Source: Begonia masoniana (Eukaryota; Streptophyta; Magnoliopsida; Cucurbitales; Begoniaceae). From it: 64,000 bases of DNA. A program made the translations under genes and the position numbers. Numbering within the stretch: the first letter of the stretch is position 1; each line of letters starts with the position of its first letter. Location: NCBI GenBank assembly GCA_022432975.1, contig CM039515.1, positions 23,578,923-23,642,922 of the forward strand. Direction: 5' to 3'. Below are positions 24,080-37,200 of the stretch, one piece after another. The notes beneath the pieces are model-generated. The model made no database searches and was not told where the DNA came from. It saw only the letters and a list, made by a program, of their open reading frames with translations.

Positions 24080-24723
24080 TTATAATTTGGGAGTAGTTAC
24101 ACACCTTCGGGCAAAGTTTTTGCCACTCTATTACTTAGAGATGCCATGGTGCATTGAGGAGAATCAATTGGAGGCGTATTTAATTAATTTTGGCCATGGT
24201 CAACGTTACAACGTCCATCCTGGAAATCGATTTGGCTTACCAGACACTATGCAACTATTAATTGGTCGCACGAATTTGGTAAAGTTTCTGTTGCCTGAAG
24301 CTCCATTTATTTTCGCGGAGATTCTAAAGGTTCAAGAATTCCGGTGATATCAGCTATGCGAGCTAAAAAAACTATTGAATTCTGTATGCATTCTGGCCAG
24401 TGCTATATGTTCTGAACCTTAAGGAACCGACATTGGATATGGTGCCGATAGTCAGTGAATTTTCAGATGTCTTTCCCGACGGCTTGGCAAAACTACCACC
24501 TGTGAGAGATGTGAAATTCAACATTGATGTGCTACTACCTGGAACCGCGCCAATCTCTAAAGCGCCTTATAAATGCCAGCACGCGAATTAAAGAAGTTAA
24601 AGACTCACTTGACGATTGCTGAGCAAAAGATTATTCAACCAGTTTCCACCCTGGGGAGCACTAGTATTATTCGTGAAGCTTTCTTATATATCTCTTAGGA
24701 TTTAGAATAAGAATATTTGACTA
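24080..24723 (+). pseudogene. Protease/RT fragment of element A
   Basis: Plus strand. It runs from the C-terminal half of the protease (LGVVTHL) through a linker (VISAMRAKK-like) to the RT entrance (VPIVSEFSDVFPDGL, LPPVRDVKFNIDV, PISKAPYK, then a broken ELKKLK-like helix near 24590). Several frameshifts and stops. It ends at the assembly gap. Confidence 0.85.
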
Positions 24724-24823
24724 NNNNNNNNNNNNNNNNNNNNNNNNNNNNNNNNNNNNNNNNNNNNNNNNNNNNNNNNNNNNNNNNNNNNNNNNNNNNN
24801 NNNNNNNNNNNNNNNNNNNNNNN
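24724..24823. other. Assembly gap (100 N)
   Basis: Exactly 100 consecutive N, a conventional placeholder for a gap of unknown size. It sits between element A's RT remnant and a satellite array, so the real array may be far longer. Confidence 0.99.
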
Positions 24824-26698
24824 CTTATGGTTAGAACCTAAGTTATCCATTTCACCTTCAAGGTTTTAACTCCAAGTGATAAGAACGACGTGTATGATGG
24901 CCCAATAAGCTTCATATACGCGTAATTAAGACATGTAATGCGTTTGATGAAGTATAAGACCTTCACTTCAATCGATTTGTTCCAAAAGAACTGGAACGTA
25001 TAAGCAAATGAGATTGACTGTACATGACTGTATGGTTAGAACCGAAGATATCCATTTCACATGCAAGATTTTAACTTGAAGTGATGAGAACGACATGCAT
25101 TTGAAGGCCCAATAAGCTTTATGGACGCGTAATTAAGACATAGTAATGCGTTTGATGAATTATAAGAACCTACACTTTAATCGATTTGTTCCAAAGACTG
25201 AACGTATCAAGCAAATGAGGTTGACTGTTACATGACTTCTGGTTAGAACCTAAGTTATCCATTTCACATGCAAGGTTTTAACTTGAAGTGATGAGAACGA
25301 CGTGAATCGAAGGCCCAATAACCTTCTTGGACACGTTATTAAGACATAGTAATGCATTTGATGAAGTATAAGAACCTTCACTTCAAACAATTTAATTCAA
25401 AAGAACTGAACGTAACAAGCAAATGAGGTTTACTGTTACATGACTTGTAGTTAGAACCAAAGTTATCATTTTCACCTTCAAGGTTTTAACTTGAAGTGAT
25501 GAGAACGACGTGTATTCATGGCCCAATAAGATTCATAGACGCGTAATTAAGACATAGTAATGCGTTCGATGAAGTATAAGAACCTTCACTTCAATCGATT
25601 TGTTCCAAAAGAACTGAACGTATCAAGAAAATGATCATGAATGTTACAGGACTTATGGTTAGAACCTAAGTTATCCATTTCACATGCAAGGTTTTAACTT
25701 GAAGTGATGAGAACGACGTGTATTGAAGGCCCAATAAGCTTTATGGACGCGTAATTAAGACATAGTAATGCGTTTGATGAATTATAAGAACCTTCACTTC
25801 AATCGATTTATTCCAAAAGAACTGAACGTATCAAGCAATTGAGAGTGACTGTTACATGACTTGTGGTCAGAACATAAGTTATCCACTTCACCTTCATGGT
25901 TTTAACTTGAAGTGATGAGAACGACGTGTATTGAATGCCCAATAAGCTTCATGGATGCGTAATTTAGACATAGTAATGCGTTTAATGATGTATAAGAATC
26001 TACACTACAATCGATTTATTCCATAATAACTGAACGTATCATGCAAATGAGGTTGACTGTTACATGACTTGTCGTTAGAACCTAAGTTATCCATTTCACC
26101 TTCAAGGTTTTACCTTCAAGTGATGAGAACGACGTGTATTGATGGCCCAATAAGATTCATAGACGCGTAATTAAGACATAGTAATGCGTTTGATGAAGTA
26201 TAAGAACCTTCACTTCAATAGATTTGTTCTAAAAGAACTGAACGTATCAAGCAAATGAAGTTCAATGTTACGTGACTTATGGTTAGAACCTAAGTTATCA
26301 ATTTCACGTGCAAGGTTTTAACGTGAAGTGATGAGAACGACGTGTATTAAAGGCCCAATAAGCTTCATGGACGCGTAATTAAGACATAGTGATGCGTTTG
26401 ATGAAATATAAGAACCTTCACTTCAATCGATTTGTTCCAAAAGAACTGAACGTATCAAGCAAATGACTTTGACTGCTACATGACTTGTGGTTAGAACCTA
26501 AGTTATCCAATTCATCTTCAATGTTTTAACTTTAAGTGATGAGAACGGGGTCTATTGAAGGCCCAATAAGCTTCATGGACGTGTAATTAAGACACAGTGA
26601 TGCATTTGATAAATTATAAGAACATTCACTTCAATCGATTTGTTCCAAAAGAACTGAACGTATCAAGCAAATGAGGTTGACTGTTACATGACTTGTGG
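24824..26698. repeat. 208-bp satellite array, about 9 copies
   Basis: The landmark GGTTAGAACCTAAGTTATCC recurs at about 24829, 25034, 25241, 25449, 25657, 25865, 26073, 26281 and 26489, giving a period of 208 bp (205-207 in the first two copies through small indels). Each unit also carries GTTTTAACTTGAAGTGATGA, GGCCCAATAAGCTTCATGGA, CGCGTAATTAAGACATAGTA and TTGTTCCAAAAGAACTGAAC. Copies differ by scattered substitutions. The array is cut at 26698 by an LTR end and on the left by the gap. Confidence 0.96.
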
Positions 26699-29352
26699 TG
26701 TAACACCCGGATTTACGGGATTTTGTAAACAAATAATATAATGGCATTTTTGTTATTATGTCAAATCAAGTCCTTTTTGCGAAAAGAAAGAGTTATTATG
26801 ATTCTAATGATTTATAAGGATTTTAAGAATATTTCAGGAATTTTAGGAGTTTAACGTTAATTTTGCGAGAATTACATTTCTCGTAATATAAAGGATGTTT
26901 TAGTAAAAATAGTAAACGAGGTCCGAATTACGAACGGACAGTTTTAAAAGAGCCCTGATAATAAGTTGAAGTTATTGGTGAAATAAGGAGATTTGGAGAA
27001 ACCGAATCGATAGACAATTGACGAAACAAAGGACGAAACAAATAGAAATAAGAACAAAGGGCGTTATAGTAATTTACCAAGCCAAAATTTATTAAAACCA
27101 TTTGTCTTCTTCTTCTTCTCCACGCAATTCTTCTTCTCCTCTCTGGCGATCCTCCATTTCCGACAAAGCTCCCCACGGTGACTCAATTTCTGACGATCGT
27201 TCGTCCTCCGTTCGTCCTCCGTTCGTCCTCCGTTCTTCACGTTTCCTTCCCCAAACTCGATTCTAGGTAAGGTTATTTGGTTTTGGAAAGTTTATTCGTA
27301 GTTTTCGGGTTGTTTAACATTAGAGTTTTCGTTTAGGGTTTCGTTAAAAACGTGATTTAGGGTTCGGAATCGATAGGTTTACTGAATCTATGAATGTATT
27401 GAACGTATAGAGTGTTATTGGACGAAGTTAACCGATTTAAGGACAAATGTTAGGGTTTGACTAATTTTTGAGTTTTTGGAAAAACTCGTTAATGTGGTTT
27501 TGAGGTATCGAGCGTGAATTGTTCGATAAAATACCTCGATTAGTTAAGTTAGAAGTGTAAGGAATTCTTTAGTTAAGGTTTTGTTAAATCTGGACGTTTA
27601 GTAGATTAAATTTGTTTTAACGGCGAATGTTATGTTTTGCCTCAGACAAACGACGCTCGTGGACGGCGCTTGAAGTTCAGCGCGCACGAGGTAAGTTCGC
27701 GTGACTTACTTGGCCGAGCGGCCTACACCGTATGTCGAAGTCGCGTCGAGGATCTTTGGAGAGTTGTTTGTTTATATGTTTTGGTCGGATAGATAGGGTT
27801 AGTTCTTTTATAGGTTATGCTTTTTATAGTCTCGATGGTATGTATGATGTTTGTTTATTTTATGCCTTTACCTGTTCATGCATCACGTATTTCAAAAATA
27901 GCATGAAAATGGATTTCTGCATGTGTTTAAGAAAATGAAATGAATGAACGTAATGAATCTATGTAATCTGTATCTAGTTACGCGAGGTGGGTGCCGCACG
28001 GTCTCGTTTAATCCCCTTGAAAGTAGGACCGTGACACTGTGCATATGAAGTTCAGAAATCATGCAACATTTTCTTATCATTACGTCGCAGACAGAATATC
28101 ACCGAGGTCTCAGCCTATTAGATGGAGAGGACACGCCCCACGATTGGACAACCCTCTTCTCCTAACGCGGGGGGGGGGGGGGGGGGAGGGGTACACGCTT
28201 ACATCCGTTTACAGCCGTGCCTGAGCCCTACCTCGCATGACCAGATAACAGATTACGTAGGTTCATTTCGTTTTGGGCGATGTGGTATTGTGACAGACCC
28301 CTTTGGCCTACACAATAGATCAATAGCCCCCTTTCGGGCGACATCTCTTTTCATGAAAACATAGTGCGGAAATTCATTTTTTATGCATAATTGAAAACCA
28401 TGATGCATGAACAATTACGTGCATAAAGTAAACATACATCATACATACCATCAAGACAATAAAAACATATCCTATAAAAGAACTAATCCTAACTACCCAA
28501 CCAAAACATTTAACAGGCAGTTCGCCAATGATCACCAACAATCCTCGAGAGACAAAACTTGACATATGGTGTAGGCCAATCGGCCATAGTAAGTCACGAG
28601 AACTTACCTCAAGTCCTCAGCACACTAAGCACTATCCGTGAGCTTGTTCACCTAAGACAATTTATAACACACGACATTAGAACAAAATCTAACCCAATCG
28701 AACTCCGTTAATTCCATTTAACTATCCTCCATAATCATAAATGCCTTATTATCATTCAACATTCCAGTAGTTAACAATTTCTAACTTCCATCCGTAATTT
28801 CTAACGAAACCCTATTTGAATAACAACTCTCAAAATCGAAGGCTAACAATCCAAAACATTAAAACCTTACCTAGGGTTGCGATTTAGTAATGAATCGTGA
28901 AGGAACTCGATCGGTTGGGGGAGCCGTTGAATCGTGAAGAAGCGTAGGGGTGGAGAGAATTTTCGTGGCTGTGAAAGTGAAAGGAGAGAAAGAGTGAATG
29001 TGATTTCTCGTAAGGGAGGGAAAAGGGAGGTGTTGCCTTTGCCAAGCTTCTCCCACAAGTTTTGACACTTGTCACACTCTCACTTGGTGCTCCCAACTAC
29101 CCCCTTTTTACTTCATAATTTGCCCCTCCATCCAATTGCTTGTTTGGTTAAACTTAGTTTGGTTTCTCTAACTTATCTCATTATTTGACTAACTATTCGT
29201 TTTCTCCAAATTTTCTTATTTCACCATAAATTCTAATTTATTATTTAGGTCCCAATAAAACTTTCCGTTCGCAAAACGGATTTAATTTGACATATTTACA
29301 AAAATGCCATTATTTATTGAAATTACAAAATCCCGTAAAACCGGGTGTTACA
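26699..29352. mobile_element. Near-palindrome of two LTR promoter-side halves
   Basis: The left arm (26699 to about 28025) begins TGTAACACCCGG and is the sense-oriented first half of the LTR family seen in L1/L2. The right arm (about 28190-29352) is the same half in opposite orientation, ending CCGGGTGTTACA. The centre (28030-28190) includes an 18-base G run (28169-28186). Both ends are therefore the same LTR end, and neither flank matches (TGTGG versus GTAGC), so this is not a simple insertion. It probably arose by recombination between oppositely oriented LTRs. Confidence 0.75.
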
Positions 29353-29666
29353 GTAGCTACGGCACGAGGGCTTCTTTTTTCGGCGACAGTCGCCATAGGT
29401 TTCCTTTTCTTCTTCACAGACGACGACGTCTATTTCTTTGGCAAGACAACGGAGAGCAGCGATGGATGTCTAGGTTCGAAGGGATGGTCAAACAGTTCTT
29501 TCTGGAGAACAGTCGTCGTAGTTCTTCACTGTCGGCGACAGACAACGGCAAACTCTTCTGAACAAAGATGGATGATTAGGGATCGACAGAACAACTTCGT
29601 TCCCTACGTGCACAACAATAGATCTCTCTTAAGGCTTTGATACTAGTTTTGAAGAAAATAGTCACT
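29353..29666. other. Unassigned sequence between palindrome and snap-back element
   Basis: Open reading on the plus strand is low-complexity (GGCGACAG, CGACGACG-like repeats) and matches nothing I recognise. No gene called. Confidence 0.4.
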
Positions 29667-30001
29667 GTAACGATTGACCAGGTTCCCCTAGCCCAGCCCT
29701 GCAGTCCTCGCCCAATAGGCTCAGGCCCTGCCACGTGGCAGCCACACAGGCCCACCATGTGTACTCACAATCTTCTCCCACCACCTGGTTTGATGGGAGT
29801 TTTTGCCTCCCTAGGGATTCGAACTTGGGCTCCCAGGCTTCATAACCACAAGTTCACCATCTCTGGTACCACTTGAGCTAGAGGTAGTGGGAGAAGATCG
29901 TGAGTACACGTGGTGGGCCTGTGTGGCTGCCACGTGGCAGGGCCTGGGCCTGTTGGGCGAGGACTGCACGGCTGGGTCAGGGGAACCTGGTTAGTCGTTA
30001 C
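29667..30001. mobile_element. 335-bp snap-back element with tRNA-like core
   Basis: The ends are GTAACGA and TCGTTAC. Arms of about 120 bp are inverted copies (left about 29667-29786, right about 29885-30001), both with CCACGTGGCAGCCACACAGG and CAGGTTCCCCT motifs. Direct repeat AGTCAC flanks it (29660-29665 and 30002-30007). On the minus strand the centre contains TAGCTCAAGTGGTA (A-box-like, 29870-29883) and AGTTCGAATCCC (B-box-like, about 29817-29828) at a spacing typical of tRNA-derived SINE heads. It could be a MITE that captured a SINE head or a folded-back SINE derivative. Confidence 0.7.
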
Positions 30002-30255
30002 AGTCACCTCTCGACACGCCCGTTCGTAGATCACCACTGACGGCCGACGACGATTCCTTGGTGCTTCAGCGACAACAATCTCTGTTCGTCGGGTACAAGG
30101 CACTCACCCTCACTCTCTACAGCTTCTTGAGCAAGCTTCTTGAAGAGTGGTGTCCAAAGCTTCTGCAGCAAAAGCTCCCTTTCAGTTTTCAGAAGCGCCC
30201 ATTCCTCTTTAACAATAATGGATCTAAGCTATTATGGATCCGAGCTCATACATGT
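30002..30255. other. Unassigned sequence
   Basis: An open plus-strand stretch lies at about 30058-30300 without a recognisable domain. It may continue the sequence at 29353-29666 that the snap-back element split. Nothing can be assigned. Confidence 0.35.
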
Positions 30256-32462
30256 TGTAATGGTTTGGACTTTTATCACGGTAATGGTTCGAATTTTTAA
30301 TTTCATTTTATGGATAAAAATGTACTTGTGAATATTTATATGAAATGAATATGCAAATATACGTTGAAAAAGGTTATGTTGAAGAAAGGATGTGTTTGGA
30401 AGTAAAATTTTGACGTTTTGAAAAATGTTGAAAATATTAAGCGTAGCCGATCTATCGCCCAGGGTAGGCGATCGATCGCCATTTTGGTTGATGAATGACG
30501 ATCGGACATGAGAGGGTGCCGATTGATAGCCAAAGGGAGGGAGAACGATCGCTACCTTTAACAAAAACTGTGAGATTTTAAACAGAGTGGATGCCGATCG
30601 ATCGCCCTAGAGGAGTTGATCGATCACCCTTGTTAAAAAAAATTAAAAATATAAAAATAAAAAGAAAAATGCTAATTACGATTAATTAAAAATAAATTAG
30701 ATCAAAATTAATCTAATTAGATTAGATTAAAATTAATTGTGATTAAGGGATAATTAAGCTTGGTTATTTGACAATTAACTAAGAAGTTAAAGGTAAAATG
30801 GTAAAATTTGAAGGATAAGTTAGCTGAAATGAATTACTGTAGCAAAAATGGGGTAGGTGGTTGAAGAAGAGTGATTTATGTGGAGGAGAAGAGAAAAGAG
30901 AAACCAAAGAGGGAGAGAGAAAGAAATGAAGGAAACTAGAGAAGGAAAAATGAGAAAAGAGAAAGAGAGAAAGGGAGGGGAAAAGTGGAGATTTGGGAGT
31001 TGATCATTTAGAAAAAAATGTTCACCTTGGTGAGACGAGTATTTTGGTATAAAAAATCGATAGATTTGGTGAAAAAAGTCGTGTGAAGTGGAGGAACTGA
31101 CATACAGTAAGTAAATATACCGGTTATATTAGTTAGTTTATTCTTTAGTGCATTACTAAGTGAGATAGTTTACATTTCTACCTTTGTTCTGGATAGATTT
31201 AGAGATTATTGTGATTTGGTTGAGATTGGATGAATGGAAGTGATAAATTGATATCGTTTTTATGCAAATTGGACATAGAAATTTGAAAACGATGTTTTAC
31301 ATTGAATTGAGCATATTGATTTTAAATATCAATTGCATGGATGGGTTGAGTTGCATTGTTTTAAACGTGTATAGTATTGCTTTATAAACATTTAAAAGTA
31401 TGTATTTAGGAAAGAGGAAGATGGAAGTCGTGGTAACATAAAAGTCAATTGGACTGAACTTGCCTCTTCATGTGCGATAATTATGATTATGAAAATAATT
31501 GAGAGTTTAACTGTATATCCTATTTGAGTTGAAAGTCCCTAAAGCTCGGTGGGAGCAATGCAAGAGGGGTTCTACAGCCCTACTGGAGAAAACTCGAAAA
31601 CTGTAGGGGTGTGTGATGGTCATTTGACTCGGTCTAGAGAGAATTGCATTTTACATTTCAACTTGAATGTGAAAAGCTGTTTTGGAAAATGTGATGGAAA
31701 ATGTGATGGAAAATATGATTTTTAATTCATGCGAATTAAATTATAATTCCATTGGATTTACTTATGCATGTATAATGCTTTTAACTAATCATGGAATGAT
31801 TTTAAAAGCTTTGAATCTAAAAATGCATATATTTTATAACAATTGCACAGATTTCAAAGCGCATACGTGATATTTAAATTGATTTCAAAATTAATTATGA
31901 TTAGGTGGAGAATGGAGTTTGGTCCTATATAGTGTGGATAGAGTCTGAATTAGCTATTCTAACTACTAGACTCATTCGCTGGGTGTAAAGCTTATTATGT
32001 GGATATTTATATCTTTTCAGATAATGATATTGTTTACCGAGACGAGAAAACAAAGGCAACGTAAAGGACTTAAAGAGGCATAAAAAAAAAAAATCATCAA
32101 AGTAGATGATTTTCTTTTGTATTGGGATCGAGATAGTTAGTTTAAATATTATTTAAACATTTTTTGAGCAGTCACGTGTGTGTGACCTATTTAGTTTGTA
32201 TTAGTTTCCGCCTGATTCTGATGTAAATATAGACATGTTTAATTGCATAATGTATACAACTTTAAAATATATTTATTGTTTAGAATCTGGTTTGGAGATT
32301 ATATTGGAATTATCTTATTTTAAGATGTCAGGTATAATAATATGGAAATAAATTAAAATACAAGTGAATCCATGCAAAATATGAAATCGAATTATGTTCC
32401 CAACTCAGGAATCCGATCCGGCCTATCGGGGCCCGGTTTCGGGGGAAAATCAGGTCCTGACA
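30256..32462 (-). mobile_element. Solo LTR L4 (different gypsy family)
   Basis: It begins TGTAATGG and ends GGTCCTGACA, with the perfect 5-bp duplication CATGT at 30251-30255 and 32463-32467. Length 2,207 bp, no coding region. Reading minus, the LTR starts TGTCAGGACC, a common gypsy LTR start, and the hairpin cluster (30450-30640) then sits near its far end as in L1-L3; both points favour the minus orientation (inference). Confidence 0.85.
30450..30640. repeat. Hairpin cluster with GATCGATCGCC in LTR L4
   Basis: GATCTATCGCC pairs with GGCGATCGATC across 7 nt (30449-30477, one mismatch); GGCGATCGATCGCC (30467-30480) is a perfect palindrome. GATCGATCGCCC and GATCGATCACCC lie at about 30596-30630. 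Despite unrelated LTR ends, the module resembles that of L1. Confidence 0.7.
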
Positions 32463-32467
32463 CATGT

Positions 32468-33430
32468 GGCCTGGATTCCAACATGTAGGACTTTCTCTTT
32501 CCTTAACTGGCATTTTAGATAGAAAATGGTATTGAGTTTAAGATCCAGTTGTTGATCAAGGTTGTCCATATAAAAGTCGAAAGAGAATATTCAAATAGTT
32601 CATGATAATTAGTTTCAGCAAGATTTGGTTGCAGTAGGCTGAGTTCAACACGAATTCTCGAGTTTATTATTGCAGTCCTTGGTGGGGACTGCTTAGCCTT
32701 CATGAACCCACATGTGAAATCTACTTGGAGTGGAAAAAAGGCAATGAATTTATTGAAAGCACACTTATTTATGATTTCAATATGTGTGAATGTTGCAGCT
32801 GCCGCATGATTGTCTACCAAGCTTTCTGGGTTTTAAGAAATTCCAGATAAAGACGGCATTTTTCTCCACTGGATGACTCTTTGTAAAGAGGGAATTATTG
32901 GGTCTTCTTCTCCATCTCAACTTTTGAAAAAGCTTTATCTGAGACTACTGTGGACTGGCCTGCAATTTTCAGAAGCTTCTGTTTGTCACAATGATTTACA
33001 CAACCATACAAAACCTTCTTCTAAAAAAAAAAAAAAAAAAAAAGAAACTTCTTGGGTTCACAACAGTCGAAGGCTGGGCATCATGTGCTAGAATATTTTC
33101 AGTTTTATAATAGATTTCAAAGTCAGCAACCAAAATCAATGGAGGATTTTCACCATCTGGTGACATAGATGACCTTGAAAATAGTGTCGATTTACCAAAA
33201 CGGAGAGACATGTGCTTTTTAGTGTTTTTTTTACCATTAGGCATCAGAAAAAACATACACTGACCCTATGGCTAGGGAGTTCAAATTAAAGTTTTCTTTT
33301 CAGAGAAGATAGAAATCTTTACAGAAAAGTTTCAAAAATTTGATGCGTGTAAGAAAAGCCTGCCCTCCCACAGTGCCAACATCGAAGATGGAAAAGGGGT
33401 CCATGCTGTATTTACATGGACCATTTTTTT
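32468..33430. other. Intergenic sequence without a recognised gene
   Basis: It contains a 21-base A run (33023-33043) but no clear retroposed gene body upstream of it. Open frames are short and unrecognised. It precedes the EFR3-like gene. Confidence 0.4.
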
Positions 33431-34218
33431 AACCTCAAAATTGAGGTTAGTCTGTGACCAAAAAAGCAGTTTACTTGGTTCAGTATGAAAATACTGACAT
33501 GCATCACGTGCTTCTCTCTACACTCTCTCCCTCTTCTTCTTTGTTTTATCTCGATCCACGCGCCTTTTCTCTCTGTTTGATTTCTTTGCTTTGTTTCATA
33601 CTCCTACATCATCTTCAAGTCTTCATCATTTCCCTTGCTGTACAAACCCTGTAGAACGTTTCACTTCCCAGATCTGTCTCTGCTGGGAAAAGTGTGTTTT
33701 TTCTGTTCTTCTGTGTTTTTTCATCCTTATGAAATGTAAAATTTGACTCAGTAGTGCTCTTTTCATCTTGGCAGGTTTCGAAAAACTTGTTTTTTTTTGT
33801 CAACTTTAGATCAATGTATTCTGAGTTCTCATCCAAAAGGGTTTCTGGTCCGAATTTACTTGGAACACAACTTCTCGCTCCTGTTATTAAACCAAAATTG
33901 TGACCTTGCACTTTTTTCTCGGTGGGTTTTCATCATTTATAGGGGTTTCTTTCCACTTCCTTTTCATTTCTTGCTGAAATGTGGAAATTTGTCACTCATT
34001 TTTCGTTCATTCTCTGTCGATTTCAACGAATATCTCCCTCTCTGGTAGCTTGTTTCATCCTCTTCAAAAAAATTTCCTCCTTTTCAATGTTAAGCTGACC
34101 TCATGGCTCATATATTTGGAAACTAGGTGTAGACTTTTGGTACATTGTAGCTTACTTTCTCGAAAACCTCTAATGGAAGTTTTCATTTGTTTTTCTAATC
34201 CACCATTTATGGCAGGAA
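33431..34218 (+). promoter_or_regulatory. Probable 5' UTR/leader region of the EFR3-like gene
   Basis: A pyrimidine-rich stretch (CTCTCTCCCTCTTCTTC, about 33518-33545) is typical of plant 5' leaders. An acceptor-like TTTATGGCAG ends at 34215, three bases before the ATG of the EFR3-like gene, suggesting a 5' UTR intron. Promoter and transcription start cannot be placed from sequence alone. Confidence 0.4.
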
Positions 34219-37200
34219 ATGGGGGTCATCTCCAGAAAAATCTTCCCAGCATGTGTAAATATGTGTGTATGCTGCCCTGCTTTGAGGTCGAGATCTCGGC
34301 AGCCGGTCAAGCGATACAAAAAACTACTGGCTGAGATATTTCCTAAATCTCCTGTGAGCTTTGATACTCCTTGATAAGTTTCTTAGATTCGTTTTGGCCA
34401 TTTTTTGGAAATGATTGGAAAATACTGAATGTAATTTGTCCAAAGTTATAATTTTCCATTAGCTTTCCTTTTTGTTTGCTTTGAGAAAGGGTCACAGTCC
34501 ATATATAACTAAAATTATTGAAATTTGTGTCATTTAATAGTTGCAAGGTACACTTTGTTTGATCTCTTTCTATCTCTCAACTTTAAAATGATAAAGGCGG
34601 GTCTTATAATCCATTGCAGGATGGTTCTCCAAATGAAAGAAAAATAGTCAAATTATGCGAATATGCAACCAAAAATCCTCTTCGAATTCCAAAGGTTCTG
34701 TTTCTATTTATAGTATTGCAATATACACTATGAAAAATGAAGTTGATTATGTCCATCACTGAAAACTGATACTGGTCTTTTTATGGTCACTAGATTGCAA
34801 AAATCCTTGAAGAAAGGTGCTATAAAGAACTGCGTTGTGAGCATATCAACTTTGTCAATATTGTAACAGATGCTTATAATAAGTTGCTCTGCCTGTGTAA
34901 GGAGCAAATGTAAGTGGCTTATTTCCCTTTTTTGTTTCGAAGATATGTATTTGATTCTCATTGTCATCGATGAAGATACTTTGGGTATTTATCCTCCTGC
35001 TTAGCACTTAGGGGGTCTGAAAATCAGCAGAATTTTATGTGTTATTCATTATGACGTCTCTTCCTTTGCACTGTGAAGGCCATACTTTGCTTTTAGCCTG
35101 TTGAAAGTAGCTGCTGAACTTTTGGACAACAATAAGCAAGATGCTGTGAAAATTATTGGATGTCAAACATTGACGAGGTTCATTTACAGTCAGGTCATTT
35201 TTTTTCTTCCTAAATTCTCTCTTTAAAATGGACATGATTGACATTCTGAGTAGCCAAAGTTACTCACCATTTATACATTAATGTTGATGGTTTTTTGCTG
35301 AAAGTTTTTGTCTGAAATGTGGAACCAAGAGTTTTAAATGATGGAAAAATTAAGTTTTTTGTCTCCATCCAATTTTAAGATTTTGAAAACTTGAAACTGC
35401 TTTGTGGATGCTCGAGACTTCGTTGATTCTTCGTGTTTAGCTTTTATAGTCATAACTCATTTTTCACTCTTAATTGATTACCTGACCTTGTATGTAAACA
35501 GTCAGATGGCACCTACGCCCACAACATCGAAAAGTTTGTTCAGAAAGTATGTTCATTAGCTGTAGAGAGCGGAGAGGAACATCAAAACTCCTGCCTGAGG
35601 GCGTCAAGCTTGCAATGTGTTTCTGCCATGGTAACATGATCATTATTTTTGTGTTTTCCGATTTGTTCATAACTGTCAAAAACTTTGATCTGGTCATTAA
35701 TTACCTCTTTTGCAGCTGTGGTTTATGGCAGAGTTTTCACACATTTTTGTTGATCTTGATGAGGTTAGTTTCACTAATTAGGGGTATTCTTTCTGGTCAT
35801 TCCAATTTTTTGGAGATAGCTCTCTTGTCATAAGCTCATGTTCATTTATTTATTAATTTGACATGAAATTTCAGATTGTGCGCGTAACATTAGAGAACTA
35901 CAACCCTAACCTAGACAATTATGGGGAATCTCATCATAATTGGGTCAATGAAGTAGTTAGATCAGAGGGCAGAGCTGGTGGTGGCGTCGGTAGTGACACC
36001 AGCTCTTGCAGTGCAATTATTAGACCCAGACCTGAAAAGAAGGATCCTTCTCTACTCACCAGGTATTGTCTGCCAATCAAACACTAGAAAGACTGTCCTT
36101 CTATCTCATGAATTTTTTTTTCACTTGATAAAAAATGGTGATTGGTTTATGATTTTATCCTCATTCCGTTCCTTATTACTTTTATTTTTTTGGTTGCTGC
36201 AGAGAAGAGGTTGAAATGCCGAAAGTCTGGGCGCAAATTTGTTTGCAGAGAATGGTTGAATTAGGGAAGGAAAGTACAACAATGCGACAGGTTTTGGATC
36301 CGATGTTTTGTTTTTTTGATTCTGGTCAACATTGGGCTCCACAGCAGGGCATGGCCATGATAGTTTTGTCTGATCTGTCATACTTCATGGAAAAAACAGG
36401 TATCTTGAACTCTTATAAAACTTGCTAACATAGCTTTCTCCTGCTGTGGGTCTGGTCTAAATTTTGCTTCTTTTTTCAGGGAATCAGCAATTAATTTTAT
36501 CGTCTGTGATTCGTCATCTTGACCACAAAAATGTCTCACATAATGCTGGACTCAAATCATTTATATTTCAAGTGGCTGCAATCCTAGCCAGACAGATACG
36601 TGCTGGAACTGTGCTGGCGGAAATTGGATTTGTCAGTGACGTGTATAGGCATCTGAGGAAGAGTCTTCAAGCCACTGTTGGAGCAATTGGAGAAGATGAA
36701 TCAAACTTGAACATCTCACTTCAAAATTCAATCAAACATTGCTTGCTAGAAATTGCTAAAGGGGTGAGTTGCCTCTAAAGGGTTATTTTGGGGCCATTTT
36801 TTATTTTTATTTTTTGTAAATTTATGCTTGTTCTAATATTACAGATTGATGATGCCCGTTCATTGTATGACATTATGGCATATACACTTGAAAAATTACC
36901 ATCGGGAATTGTGGCTAGAGCAACCATTGGATCCTTAATGATTTTAGCTAATGTGATTTCTTCATCAGTTTCTCCACGCTCTGAATTGGTAAGTGAAATT
37001 AATTTTTTCCTATGAACAATGAAAGATGTTGAAAGAGAGGCAATGCAATAGAAGAGAGGGGAAAAATCATTCTCAAGAAAGGGAGAAGAAAATCTTAAAA
37101 GATTCAGAACATGTCCACTTAGCAGCTGTGAAATTTATATATTGTCTTAAAGATTGTTAATTGGCTCTTTGTTCTTGAATAGAATTTGCAATGAAGTTAG

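Noticed and set aside
24824..26698. Calling the 208-bp array a centromeric satellite
   Set aside because: Nothing in the window shows centromere function; abundance and CENH3 data would be needed.
29287..29640. Plus-strand open reading of 117 residues
   Set aside because: It begins inside the LTR end and has no recognisable domain; composition is low-complexity.
33023..33043. 21-base A run as tail of a retroposed gene copy or LINE
   Set aside because: No gene-like or LINE-like body precedes it and no target duplication is evident.
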